Shown piece by piece: positions 50,843 through 63,700 of a DNA stretch of 64,000 nt. The translations under genes and the position numbers were made by a program. Each line of letters opens with the position of its first letter. Positions within the stretch are counted from its first letter, which is position 1. The stretch covers positions 1,518,364-1,582,363 of the forward strand of contig JAYKAV010000778.1 in assembly GCA_035582835.1 (NCBI GenBank). Direction: 5' to 3'. The notes beneath the pieces are model-generated. The model saw nothing but the letters and a program-made list of their open reading frames with translations, searched no databases and was not told the origin of the DNA. The DNA is from Phoebastria nigripes (lineage: Eukaryota; Chordata; Aves; Procellariiformes; Diomedeidae).

Positions 50843-51407
50843 NNNNNNNNNNNNNNNNNNNNNNNNNNNNNNNNNNNNNNNNNNNNNNNNNNNNNNNNNN
50901 NNNNNNNNNNNNNNNNNNNNNNNNNNNNNNNNNNNNNNNNNNNNNNNNNNNNNNNNNNNNNNNNNNNNNNNNNNNNNNNNNNNNNNNNNNNNNNNNNNNN
51001 NNNNNNNNNNNNNNNNNNNNNNNNNNNNNNNNNNNNNNNNNNNNNNNNNNNNNNNNNNNNNNNNNNNNNNNNNNNNNNNNNNNNNNNNNNNNNNNNNNNN
51101 NNNNNNNNNNNNNNNNNNNNNNNNNNNNNNNNNNNNNNNNNNNNNNNNNNNNNNNNNNNNNNNNNNNNNNNNNNNNNNNNNNNNNNNNNNNNNNNNNNNN
51201 NNNNNNNNNNNNNNNNNNNNNNNNNNNNNNNNNNNNNNNNNNNNNNNNNNNNNNNNNNNNNNNNNNNNNNNNNNNNNNNNNNNNNNNNNNNNNNNNNNNN
51301 NNNNNNNNNNNNNNNNNNNNNNNNNNNNNNNNNNNNNNNNNNNNNNNNNNNNNNNNNNNNNNNNNNNNNNNNNNNNNNNNNNNNNNNNNNNNNNNNNNNN
51401 NNNNNNN
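50843..51407. other. Assembly gap (565 N)
   Basis: Unresolved bases, entered from a T-rich tract on the left and left through a T41 homopolymer (51408-51448) on the right. Frames called across it are artefacts. Confidence 1.
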
Positions 51408-51448
<41 letters not shown>

Positions 51449-51451
<3 letters not shown>

Positions 51452-52455
51452 ATTCTGCAAGGTCCCTACTGAAATTGGTGCAGTGTTTATTTGCAATGTT
51501 TTGGAAAATATTTGAGCAGTTTACTTATCTTTTAAGTCTTTTTAGCGGGTAGAAATAAGGTAGGGTTGTCAGCATGTTGAGTCAGTCATCTGTGAGCAAA
51601 ATGCTTCATGGATGTTAATTTAGAAACCATTTAGCAGTCAGATGGTAGGATGTTCCTCAAAGAGGCACTTTTAAGAATATTTTGTGTTGTGCAACAGAAA
51701 TCTGGTGTTGAGAGAGAAACAAACTAGGTGCCCTATTTCCTTCACTAATTTCTTTTGTTTACCCTAAGTGAATTCTTCATAGCTGATAGGAAAAAATCCT
51801 TTGCTTCTTGTTCAACTATTAATGTGTTATATAAAAATTGGTATTCCAAAACAGATTTCCTGGAGAAAAGTGACAATAACGCCAAGCTTCTCTGGGCAGC
51901 GTAGCACCGAGGTTGTTCACATAGCACCTCCACGTTCGTGTTGAGACATGCGCTCTGCATTCTCTACTTTCCTAATGGCAAGAACTTCTGTGGAAAGTCA
52001 GAAGAAAGAACTTGGTTGCGCTGTACAACAGATTCAGCAAATATCGTCGGCATGCCTTTAGATGGCGTTTTCACTGGAATGTCTGAAGACACCTTAAGGT
52101 GGGTGACGATTGTTACTTCTGTTTTACAGTTGGTAAAATTAAATCACTAGGGGTTTAAGTGGTTCACCTGAAGATCAGATAATAAATCCAGAGCACATTA
52201 AACACCAAACTCCCCAGCTCTCAGCCTCTGGCAACATAGCTCCATTCAGTAGAAAGGGAAAAAAAATCCCNAAACCCTTTAATTAGTCATGGGAGGAATA
52301 CATGTGCATGAATCTCATACGCTTTCAATCACACAGTTATTTTTCATTGATGCAAAGCTATTCTGGGGCGTGAGTTCACAGGGAGAAAGGGTGACTAAGG
52401 TGAGAAATGTTCGAACAGCTGAGCAAACTGCACATGCACTTCAAAATGCTGCAGG
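51449..52455. other. AT-rich gene-free DNA
   Basis: No feature recognised. Confidence 0.4.
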
Positions 52456-52461
52456 GTTTGT

Positions 52462-52588
52462 AAGTTCATAAAAGCCTCATAACTGTAAGGTTTATTAGCC
52501 AGCATAATAATTTTCCAAGGGAAATAGGGGGCGATGTGAGTTAATTAACCCTCCACTATACTGCATGTGCTATAACACTGGAGAAATA
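52462..52588. repeat. Copy A of a ~125-bp direct duplication
   Basis: Pairs with 54164-54288 in the same orientation at about 84% identity by manual alignment. The core of about 30 bases, TTATTAGCCAGCATAATAAT followed by TTTCCAAGGGAA, is identical in both copies. A shared GTTTATTAGCC-type start and TTAACCCTCCA are also kept. No open frame is preserved. Confidence 0.85.
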
Positions 52589-52662
52589 GATTATTTTTCT
52601 TTTTTTCTGCATGTGTGTGATTGACCAATGTAATGGTGATCTAGAGAGTTATGCAGCTATTA

Positions 52663-52740
52663 AAAAACAAACAAACAAACAAAACAAAACAAACAAACAA
52701 AAAAACCAAACAAAAAACCCCCACCAAAACCCCAAAAAAC
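52663..52740. repeat. A/C low-complexity tract
   Basis: (AAAC)n-like sequence passing into C-runs separated by A-runs, the complement of the T/G tracts elsewhere in the window. Confidence 0.85.
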
Positions 52741-52744
52741 ACGA

Positions 52745-54150
52745 GCAAGAGTGATACTAGGGTGTATTTTGTTGAAAAGCTTCCAGTAGAGAGAACTCAT
52801 TATTGATGCTCTTGCACACAACAAGGGAACCTTTGGGGAACATTTTTCTGGATGACTATGTGCCATTTTTCTCATTGACGTGCAAGAAAGGTGCATTCAC
52901 ACTGGAGCATATTTAGAGAAATGAACATGGAAGATCAGGAGAATGGAAGGAAAAACTTTCAAACCAGGATGTACAGTAGATGATNTGGATAACATCGCAA
53001 AAAAGGACAGAAAGGCAGTATGACTGCAGAAACTGGTATTTACTAGAAGGAAGAGGGAAAAACCAACCATGTAAAAGACAAAGAATAGATCATTAGTATT
53101 AGCCCTTGAGTGAAAATGAGAAGGTTTCTGTCCAACAAATGTTCAGACAGGTGTTATAGGAGCAAGACTCCATGCTCCTGTTTTTGTGTGTGTTGTTTCA
53201 TTTTGGGTGTTTTTTGGAGATTAAATTTGTGAAAAGGAATTTGTGAAGTGTCTACCTATGACAGCAGAAAACTACAGTCAGCAGTTTAAGAGGTTCTTTC
53301 CAGTTTTGAGTCCCTAATCACAAGCAATATTTACATGGTGCAAATGGAAACAGCATTGGTCATCTGAGACAGAGATGCTGACTTGCTGCAAAAGAGTGTT
53401 TACTAAAAGTTCTTCTAATCGGACCATCACTAAAGATGCATGTTCTTAGGGAAAAAGCAGAAAATCAGAGTTTTGCGGTGTTCTGAACATACAGCACACA
53501 ACCCATCACCAAATCAGTGACATTAGTTTTTTCATTAGTGATGGGATGACAAACAGGCATCTTATTGTACATTTCAAAGCAAAAAAGCTTCAAAGCAAAA
53601 AAGCTACAACTTTTCTTTTTTCTTTAGATGGAGTGATTTATTTTTCTGATTTGAGTTTTGCTATGAGATAGATCTTCAAGAGCATAACTTTTGTGGTGAG
53701 AGTAGTATCATTGGTGGGCTTTAATGCAGCTGGCAAGTATGATTCACAAAAAGGTTGTATTTTACAGTTATGTTTTTTTGCGGGAAAAGTAATTTTTTCC
53801 ACAAGACTCTGGAAGGATTTTATAATGCATATAAATGGAGTTCATTAAGGTTTTGACAGATTTGTGACCCATGTTAATTTGTATAACTCACAATGTCTCA
53901 TAGTGAATAGTCAGGTTTAGTACTCTTGGGCTCAGGTAAAAGTTCCTGGATACATTTCTCTGACCCTGACCTCAGGCAACATATTTTCTTAGACCAGAAC
54001 ATGTTTTCTCCAGTAGGTGTGGGACAAAAGTATGTATATTGACCATGCCAGCTACTTCTATCTGATTTAAGGTATAATTCACATGCCTAAAGTGGGTAGC
54101 AAATATAAAAGTGTCCAAACAGCTGCATAAGCTAAACAGACATTTTAAAA
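52745..54150. other. AT-rich gene-free DNA
   Basis: No exon recognised. A two-copy 16-bp tandem repeat (TCAAAGCAAAAAAGCT) lies at about 53574-53606. Confidence 0.4.
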
Positions 54151-54163
54151 TAATGACATTTAT

Positions 54164-54288
54164 AAGTTCATACAACCTCCTAACAGTAAGGCTTATTAGC
54201 CAGCATAATAATTTTCCAAGGGAAGTAGGAGCTGATGTGAATTCATTAACCCTCCAGTATATTGCACACATTATAGCACTGAAGAAAG
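54164..54288. repeat. Copy B of a ~125-bp direct duplication
   Basis: Direct partner of 52462-52588, starting 1.7 kb further on. Upstream flanks share AACAGCTG and scattered bases, so the original unit may have been up to about 170 bases. It could be a local duplication or two copies of an old dispersed repeat. Confidence 0.85.
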
Positions 54289-54299
54289 TACCACACGGA

Positions 54300-57200
54300 C
54301 CAGTCCTGAACCACAAATGGTAGGTAAGCTCTTTTCTACTGTTCAGTGAATAGAGTCTCCACCTTGCATCCAAATACTGAGGCATTTGCAATAGAATATT
54401 AGCACTACTGTTAGAGAAATGGTGTTGATGAAATGAGGGATGGAAGGAGAGCACTTTGTTTTGTCATAGTTGTATGGGTTTGAGTGTTTAATTTAACCTT
54501 TTTATTTGCTGATGAGAAATCAAAAGCACTGGATTGTACAAGCACAGTGATTATCAGAGGCCCCTGATTTAAGTAAGTCATGATCAGCTTGCCTCAAGTC
54601 ACCGATACGTACTGCACCTTAGGAGTCCTCATTATTTCTGTATTTATTTTCCCATGCCTATCATTGTGACAGGGTTAAAATAACAAAGATAATAAATATT
54701 TTTCTGTTTATTTGTGCATTCAAAAATAACTGAAAATTTCTCTAAAATATTAATGAAAAGGCTACCTCTATGAGGAGACTGAACCTGTTACTTCTGGGCA
54801 GAAAAAAGAAAATTTTTTATGCGGTTGATTTTTTTCAACTGTAAACTGTTATGCCGCTTTAAATAAGGACGATGATCTGCCCGTCTAGTATTAAGATAAA
54901 TGTTCAGTGGTCTCAGTTAAGTCCATTTCCTGCACTCACTTCTCAGCATGCAGTTGTCTAAAATGCAGATGGCAATAGCTGGTGCAATTGGGAGGGATCT
55001 GAACGGACACACTGATAAAGTTGGTCAAAAAGAAGTTGCTGATCAGTCCCATGGGTGGTCCTTTGCAATGTTTTGTTTACAGAAGTCTTCAACATTATTT
55101 GCAACAAAAGCATACTTCTGACAGGAGGTTGTTTTGGTTTTTTTTTCTTAAATGTGCAATATCAGTTAGTAGGGAAAAGTCCAAAAGAGGAAGGTTCAGA
55201 GGGCTGGGGATTAAATCCATTAATATAACAGATCATGCACTTTTTCTGTGTGTAACAGAATAGTTGTGTTGCCTTCAAGGAAAAGAAAGGATGTTTGTCA
55301 TTCAGAAAGATGATTGTCAACCTGGCTATGTCACTTGAAGATAGATTTTTTTTATCCTGGAGTTGAAAATAAACGGCTCAGCTGAGTGGATTTACTCCTG
55401 AGTGGATTCACTTGCCATTTGGGAGACTAGGGGCTAATCCAGGAAAGGGCTTTGGACACATGAGGCTAAAAGTGGTGGAACAGAAGCCAGTGAGTGTTAC
55501 ACCATGAGGTCATCTACCAGCTGCCCTCTTGCTTGGTGTGCAAGTTTCCTACACCTCTGGGGTTTCTATTTGCACGTAGGCATTGCTCTCCAGTTGGCAG
55601 TGAGCCACAGGCAGGTCCATACACGCCTCACCGGAGCTCAGGAGGACACCATGTAGGTCATCTTTGGGACCAGCGGGCCTGCTTAGGGCAGAGGGAGTGC
55701 TGTGAATTAATTTCTCAGTGTCACCTGCTTCTGCTTTAGAAGAATGCATTTGTATTATAGCAACAGTGAAGAGTCTGTGCAGAAATTGAGTGTGCCATTT
55801 GCCAGGCATTGTTCATACTCACAGCATGAATTGCCTTTTAGGAACCTGTGATTTAAAAGCGGATGGTAATTGGCAGTCCTTGCTTGGGGAAAAAAGGGGA
55901 GCATCTTTGTTGACAGATGGGAAAAGAAGAGAAATTAGTGTATCAGGTGAGCAAAATAAGCTGCGAGTCTTCCAAGATGCAAGGATCTCAGTGTGATTGA
56001 AAGGCCAAGTATTTAGTAAGTTTTCCTTGGGACAGGAAGAAAGAAGGCAGGTATAGCCTTTCAGAGTTGTTTGCAGGCTGAAGAGTGTTCAAGTTTAGCA
56101 GAAGGTGTTAGGTCACACTAATAATTTTAGAAAGTTTCCAGATACTGATAAGAGGCTTGACAGCAGAATACCAGAAATACCAATCCAGATTAAACAGTCA
56201 TTGAGTCCACTTTTTTGCTTTTAACTTTCTCTTGAACGTCTGTGTTTTTTCCAATAAAATTTTTGTAAGGGTAAGGTACAATAGACAATGATCCCTCTGT
56301 GGCAATGTTTCTTCCCCTTGATTGTGAAGGTATACTAATTTGAAAGAATCCTGTATTTCTTGGCTTCCATAATTTATTTACTGACATTGCCTCTGATGCT
56401 TGTAGAAAGACCGTAAGAGTATAGTACTGCGAGTAATGGTTCATCAGGGGGACTGATGAGCTCCCGGCAGGTTGTCTGATGGCTGATGCTGCATTGCAGG
56501 AAACTTAGAAAAGCCCTTCAAATCATCAGGTACTTTGCCCTTTCAGGACGTGCTGCTGCAGAGTTTCAAGATTTTCTTTGAATGGTTTATGATTCCTCTT
56601 TGTGTCCTGTGGGAGACCAGAGGCTGCTGTATAAAGCCAGTCTTTATGGGCATCCTCACTGGTATCCTACTAGAAGTAATGTACAAGGTGCCATTGGAAA
56701 AAGGTGGATTGCGGGGGGGGGGGGGGGGAATATAGTGGATGGTAAATGCAGGTGACAACAAGGAAACATTAAAAAGAACCCGGTATAGGAAAGCTACAGA
56801 ACCAACTGAGCCAAAGCCTCCTTCAGTAAGAATGAGTGTGGTCCCTCGACTTTGGTTATTCCAGCAAAGCACAGAGCTTAGCTTATCACATTTTCAGTTT
56901 GATCTAAACTTACAGAAAGGTTTAATGGAGACTTAAATGATACATCAAAAAAAAACCCCTTGAAAACGTCAAAATTTTACTGGTATTTTTTCCCCCATTC
57001 AGTCATTTCTGTGCAAATACATGTTACATAGGCAGATGAATTAGTATCCCTGAGCTAATAATCGTTCTGGTGGGGCCCTAAACTGAGAGAGGCAGAAAGC
57101 AAGCATGCTTCGTTATGCTCTTGAGAGTAAAACGCAAATAAAATGGGAGCAGGGGAGTCTTTCTCCTTGATGTTTTTCAGCCAGAGGTTAATTCAAGTGG

Positions 57201-60200
57201 AGGCAGGAACAGCGTTTCTTCCAGGCACCAGAGCGGAGAGGTTGAGCCAGAGCTTTCTGCAAGCCAAAGTGGCTGCATGGTCAAATGAGACTGGACCCTT
57301 GACTTATTAATCCCAACCAGTTTTGGGTGGAGGATAGGATCCCTAAGTGCTCAGTGCTCTAGAAAACTCACTTTAGCTAAATGTACAGTGGTTAGGTGCT
57401 GGGTTTACCAGCCAGAGAGCCTGAAGCAGCAGGTGGGAGCCACGTCTGCCTGCAGTGCCCACCTCAGGGCGAGAGTTGTGCTGGCTGACGGGGGGTGAGG
57501 AGGACCAGGCGCGGCGGTGGCGGGGGCAGCTCCAGCCACGCAGGGCAGGAGGGAGGAGCGGGGCTGCCCAGGCACGATAGGTGTTCCCCTCCGGCAGTGA
57601 CCTGTGNTTCTTGGCAGCCCTGGGAATAAAAGGGGTGACACCAGCCAGAGGAAGGGTTTCTGTTTTCAGTGCGTCAGCCAGCTTTTGGTTGCTGCTGCCA
57701 AAAATACAGATTTTATTAGTGCTGCAAAAAGAAACTCTGTTCAGGGGTCTTTATTTTCAATTCCAGTTTAATTCAAGTCAATACTGCAAAGCATATTCCA
57801 CTCTCCACTACCCTAATGCCATTTCACAGCCTTGGGTGGGGTTGCCCTCATGTGACAGAGTAGAAATGGGTTCTAGGTCTTTGGGGAGTCTGATTTATTG
57901 TATCAGATTTGATGCATAAATATGCAAATTATGGGGGTGGGGGAGAGATGGGGGCAGGGAGAGGAAAGGCCTGGGATATGTGAACTGGTTTCAATAAGAG
58001 CCGGTATGAAATTTCATCCCCTTCTCAAGAAGAAACCAGCCTTTTCAAAATCTCTCCCATTTTTCCAAGCTTAAAGTAAATAAGTAAATAGCTCATGCTC
58101 CCACTTGTTGGCTTCAAATGGAACCCAGAACCGGGGAGTACAAAGGAGACACAAAAGGCCATGTAATGGCTTGAAAGAAAATATTTCCAAATGGCTCAGG
58201 ATGAGGTAAGGTCGGTTCTTAAGAATTTCCCCATTTGGTTTCTGTAGCAGGGGATAGCAACTGAAGAATTTTGTTCACCTATTCCTACATTTGCTGTATA
58301 CCAAATAGCTATGCCGGGTACTTGAATAAAGAAATATTTAATTACTAAAACTTTAATTTACGTTAGCTCTAAAACCTCATTTTGTTACTTTCTTTAATTA
58401 TCTGAGCCAAAAAAACATCGAAGAGTATCTCTCACTTTAATTTAGGACCTGATTCAGCAAGGTAATTTAATTAAGTGTGAGTATAATTCACAGCACATTA
58501 GAAGTCCCACTGAAACCTACTTTCGCTGTTTTGCAGTTGTTTCAAAGCTGATTTTACTTCTTGATGCACCAAGACAAGCCAAGCTTATTTTTTTTCATTT
58601 CAGCTCAAGTTGTGAGCAGGGGAGAAAGGCAATTTAAGGTTAAGTGGAGAGAAATTTTACAGACTGCTTGGGGAAAAGCTGCTGAATTTTAAGTAGCAAA
58701 GGATGCAGAGGAGCAGAAGCGTGCATGAGCTGGGTGTTTCTCAAGCTGCAGGTGGATGCTTGTTGCTGTATGCAGCAGTACCCGAGGGGTTGCTGGCGCC
58801 GGGCCCGGATGGGTCTGCGAGGAGGGGACAGGAGGTGGTGCTTTATTAAATACCCCAGCATCACACAGGTCTGGGCTGTGCTCCTCAGCAGAAGTGGTGA
58901 GCACGTAACATGTAACCGCCCCCTTTTGTGCTTTGCGTTCGTAAAACCTTGGCAAACACACGTTTTAGTCGTCGTGTCCTGGGCGCTGGCAGAAACCACA
59001 TCTCTGCTTGATTGCCCACCTTGCTTGCCTGGGTAAATGTCCTGGAGGAGTCTTTCTCTGCTGTCCCAAAAAGGCTGATGAAGCTGTGATGGAGGGTTTG
59101 CCTGGATTAATTTCTATTAGAAAGTTACAAAGAAACACTCACCTTGACGTTAGCTTGGTTGGAATCCTTGTTTTTAAGATCCAGCTCACTCAGAGTGTGG
59201 TCCTGCTCACTCTGGTATGAATAACTCCATTATATTAAAAAAAAAATTATGACTGCATAAATTAGAAGAAACTTGGATCCTGTGCCTTTCTTTCAAGAAA
59301 TTGTGAATGCAGTTTGGGAATTGACAAATATTTGGTGTATAAATTGAAAACACACGGAGGAAAAATTTTATCTGTTGTTATGGATACAACAATATTATAA
59401 CTCACTTTGTTTTATCTTTAAATAGTGGTCTAGATAATGAAATACTTTATTTTGTTTAAAAGCTATTAAAATCATGCTATTAAAATTAGTGCCAGTCTTA
59501 TAAAAAATATAGAAGAAACTTAGCCTATGTAAAACGTTTTTTATTTGAGGAAAATACCTAAACAACTTTCTGGAAGTTTAGGAAAACTTTGACTGAACTT
59601 CTGGTCTAATGACAGAGAAAATGCTGGAAGATTAGCATTTTAAAACAAATATTTTTTTGTGTAATACAAGAATAATTAATTGTCAGTTAAAGGGGAAGGG
59701 ATATAACAATGAAGCAATTTATCAAATGCAAATGCAGGGTTATGAATAGACTCCAAGAAAGCTCTTCGCTTCTTGTCCAGAGACCGTAGTGCAGAGCTAC
59801 TTTCCCACAAAGTTAACATTATGTCACTAACAGAGTTGCTGGGAAACTGGGATACTTGCACGTAGAAAATTTGTTTGAAAAATGTTTCCATTTTTTGATT
59901 CATCACCATGTAATTCTGAAAAAGATTTTTCTTTTTCTCTTTCTGTCCTTACCCACTCCCTTTTTCTGTTTCCCCAAAACTTCAAGTGGGAATCATGCTG
60001 CCTCGAGTGAGTGATGGTGCTTGGAAACATTTTAACTTTGTAGAGTGACATTTAAATGCAAAATTGTTGCTTTAAAAAACAGATTACATAAATAGTTTTT
60101 TAAAAATAGCAGTGCTATGCTTTCATGCAGGAAGAAAATCCTTTCAGTTGCTACCAATAGCTGTTTGGAGAATAATTCCTGAAAAACTTGCATATTGGGT

Positions 60201-60620
60201 TTGGAGAGCGGAGGCGGCAGACAAAGTCTCTTTCTCAAGGAATTCATATTGAGAAACTTAATTTACGCTGGGGAAAAACCCACAGTATAGTCAGAGAAAA
60301 GCTTGATCAAACGGCAGCAATTCCTTCAGCTTACAGCAGATAGAAAGGTGGGTGGTTTTTTGCATTAGTATGGATCTTTAAAAGACCAATGAGTGTGAAG
60401 CAAAGGTATTAGTTGACCTGTAGCCTCTGAGTCCTGGCAGTGTAAATGGCATAGCTGAACCAGGTCAGATCAGGCTGCCCCTCCAGGTCTTTTCCACTGT
60501 TGGGTGAGGGAGTGCGAACTACTGCTGAAGTAGCTTCCATTTGATCTCTCTTACACCGCTGTTCTCAATCAGCAGGTTGCTGTTGCTTGGTTAAGCATGT
60601 TTGCTTGGTTTGCCTGTTCA
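54300..60620. other. AT-rich gene-free DNA
   Basis: No coding exon or RNA gene supported. Contains a G16 run (56713-56728) and a locally GC-rich patch near 57420-57600. Open frames lack domain signal. Confidence 0.4.
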
Positions 60621-60631
60621 GCCCCAAGTTA

Positions 60632-60780
60632 AAACAAACAAACAAAAAACAAAACAAAAAACAACAACAACAAAAAAAACCAAAAAACCCAAAGCCCAAC
60701 AAAAAAACAACCCCCCCCCANCAACCAAACAAAACCAAAAAGAACTCAAAAACCAAAAACCCACAAAACAAAGAACTCAA
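60632..60780. repeat. A/C low-complexity tract
   Basis: About 150 bases of A-rich sequence with C interruptions, including a C8 run. Frames giving poly-Lys/Asn/Thr are artefacts. Confidence 0.85.
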
Positions 60781-60784
60781 GAAA

Positions 60785-63700
60785 TAGCTTGGCAGAGTTG
60801 ATTTCAGAAGTGGATCAGCTGGGATATACCTGGTCCTGAGCGAGTGTTTCGTCTAGGTGACTTTTTGCATTATTAAGCAGGATGTGGACAGTACCTGCTG
60901 GCTCCTGCACATACTCACTGATTGCATTCAGCTTACATGGACAGCTTTAGCTGGTTGGTTGAACCGCAGCCTGTGTAAGGTGTTGTGGAGCTGGGTTTGT
61001 CAGCCAATACTTTAAATTTTCAGTACTTATTATTATTCAAAACTTTGCAAACGTTCAGAGCCTTAAAATTAAAACACAGATTTAATATATCCCATCGTTA
61101 GTAGGAAGAAAGGGAGTGAATTTGCCATCTGCCTTTAATTCTTATGAGCTATATTGTTAGTCTCCAATTGATTGTTAAAGTTTTAACAGAGATTTAATAA
61201 TTGTATGTATTAATAGTCCTGAGGTACAGATATTGTGTCCTGATTTTCCACGGGGCATGTAACTAGTTGTATGAATTATCTCCTTGCATTAGGTGCTGGT
61301 TTCGTAGTTCTGAGCCCTGTTCCCNTCAGGTCCAATACAGACCTTTCCTTGGCAGAAGACACAGCAATTTTTTCAATAAAAGTAGTTTGTGGATTCGTAC
61401 CCTGGAGGGCTTTGTTTTTTAGCTGTCTGGGGTGATAAGGAACCACTGGCCTCCCACGGGTGGACAAGGGGTGTGCTATGAAAATTGAACTTGGAAAGAA
61501 AAAGGGAGAAATAATTTTTGGATTTTTGTATTTAAGTTTTAATAAGCCTTCTTACTACAGCAAAAATTTGTAATATAAATAAAGATGAAATTGTACATAT
61601 ACATTTAAGTGCTGTTGAAATAGAAGTTGATTGAGGAAAAAGGGAATGCCCCTTAATTGTCCCTGCAATAGCTAACATGGACTATGCTGTATAACGGGAA
61701 AAAATATTTAGCTGTTTGAGATGGTTTAATTGTACTGTGAATATGCCCAAAATCTGCAGCTGGGTAGCTGAAGTAGGAGTGTCGGGATCTTTCCGAATGG
61801 CTTGTTTTCAGTTAACATCTGTGTTGTTTCTGTTTATGGTAGCAGCTCTTCTGTAATTTTACCTTTTCACCTTTATCTGTAAAAGGGCTTGTGGTGTTTG
61901 GAAGATAACTGAAATACGCGGGAACTGTAGAAATGTCTTCCAGGACATGATGCTCTCACAGAAGACACTGGATTGAGGGCACCAAGCATAAATAGCGCTT
62001 TGTTTTGTAATTTTTCCTGGATTATCTGACACCTTTAATTTTTTTATTAGGTCCTTATCCCGTGAGAGGAACAAATTTAGTGCATCTAAAGGGATTCATT
62101 ATGATCCCCAAGATCTGAGACCCTAAATGTGCTATGCAGGACGATTAACTTAGTGCTTGTCAAAAATGCCATTCATCTGTTTCTCACTTGCCCTCTAGAT
62201 TTAGCCTCTGCTGTGGCAGCTAGCAGACAGACACTAAATGTGCATATCTCTATTTGTTCCTGGGTGCCTTGACTTTTGCATTTTGCTGCTTCGTATTCAA
62301 ATAAGCTCTAGATACTTTCCAGTCATATTCAGTATATTTCCCCTGTTTTTCCAGAGCAGGTGATCTATCAGCGGTAGCTCTGTCAGTCATAAATGATTTT
62401 AACTGAATTATTTGTTTAATTTGCAGCACATCTTTTGTGAAACCTGGTCGGTCCGTGGAAACTACCAGATCACTCCTGTTTCTTTAGCTGCTCCTAGTGG
62501 AGAAGTGCAACGTGTTTCTGAGTCAGCAAAGGGAACCCAGCACACTTCCCAACAGCCAGAGGAGCAGGCTCGGGAAAAAGACAGGCAAACCACTAATGAG
62601 CTAATAACAGTAAACAGAAAGGAGGAAGATCAAAGCAAAGCAGCTTGAAATGAAGGGCCAGGTGGATACCAGAAGGAAATGCTGAGCACTGTTGCTTTGG
62701 TGATGGGGGAAGACAACTTCAGAGCAAACACTTACATGTGTACAGGGAATGCATCAGCTAGCAAGATCGTGATGAATTTTTCAGAAAGTAGCCAAGTCAT
62801 ATTGCATAAACTTATAATTCCTGGTATACTAGAAGTCACAGCAGGGGTGCTTGTCTCAGTCTTGTCTCTGGTACTCCATGCTCTTCAGTGAGCTTAATGC
62901 TGTCCAAGCGGCTGGGGGTGTGGAGGAAACTATTCCTTTCTTCCTAACCACTCTTCACACGTCCAAAGACCACCGTAAAGAGGACTGCTTCTCTGCTCCT
63001 CAGAACAAGCAGCCCTAATCCTTCAGCCTTTTCTAATAAGCTGCCTTCCCCAGACCCCTCCTCATCCTTGTTCCTGTTCTCCAGGTTTTTTCCGTTCTGT
63101 CCACATCCTCTTGGGATGATGGTGCCCACAGCTGAGACGCCTGCTTCCCACCGCCCAGCCAAATGCAAGCGTTACACCATGTGTTTTACAGATGATACTT
63201 CTGTTTGTTTTTCCCAGAATGGTTTTCCATTTTTTCCCAGCAGCATGATATTGTTAACTCATATCCATGATTTAATATATTATAGCTCAGTAGTGAAATG
63301 GTTGAGGGTTTGGGTTTTGTTTGGTTGGTTTTTTTGGGGTTTTTTTTTTTTTTGGCTTTTCTGGCTGCTTTCAGAAAAAGAAAAAAAAAGTGCTATAGGA
63401 TCACTGGCAAATTTAGCTTATTTAGTTTATCGGTTTTCTCGATGCTAAGGTTGAAAAGCCACATTCACAGAACTACCTGCCAATGTCGTGAATGTCACTA
63501 AGACTGTAGTGAGCTATCAGAAGAGTTGTATGGCTCCTTCTTTTAATTGGTATCAGGCGAGAGGTTTGTGCTTGACTTCAGGTTTGTCTATCTTCACAGA
63601 ATAATTTAAATTGTAATTACTTTTATTGGGTCTGAAGTCAGAGTTTTGAAAGTGGAGTTAAAAATCTAGTCCTTATTTCTGTTTGTTTCAGGGAAGCAAA

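Noticed and set aside
62412..62648. 78-codon frame with an acceptor-like upstream sequence
   Set aside because: Weak polypyrimidine tract, no donor pairing, no domain. At most a non-coding RNA exon candidate.
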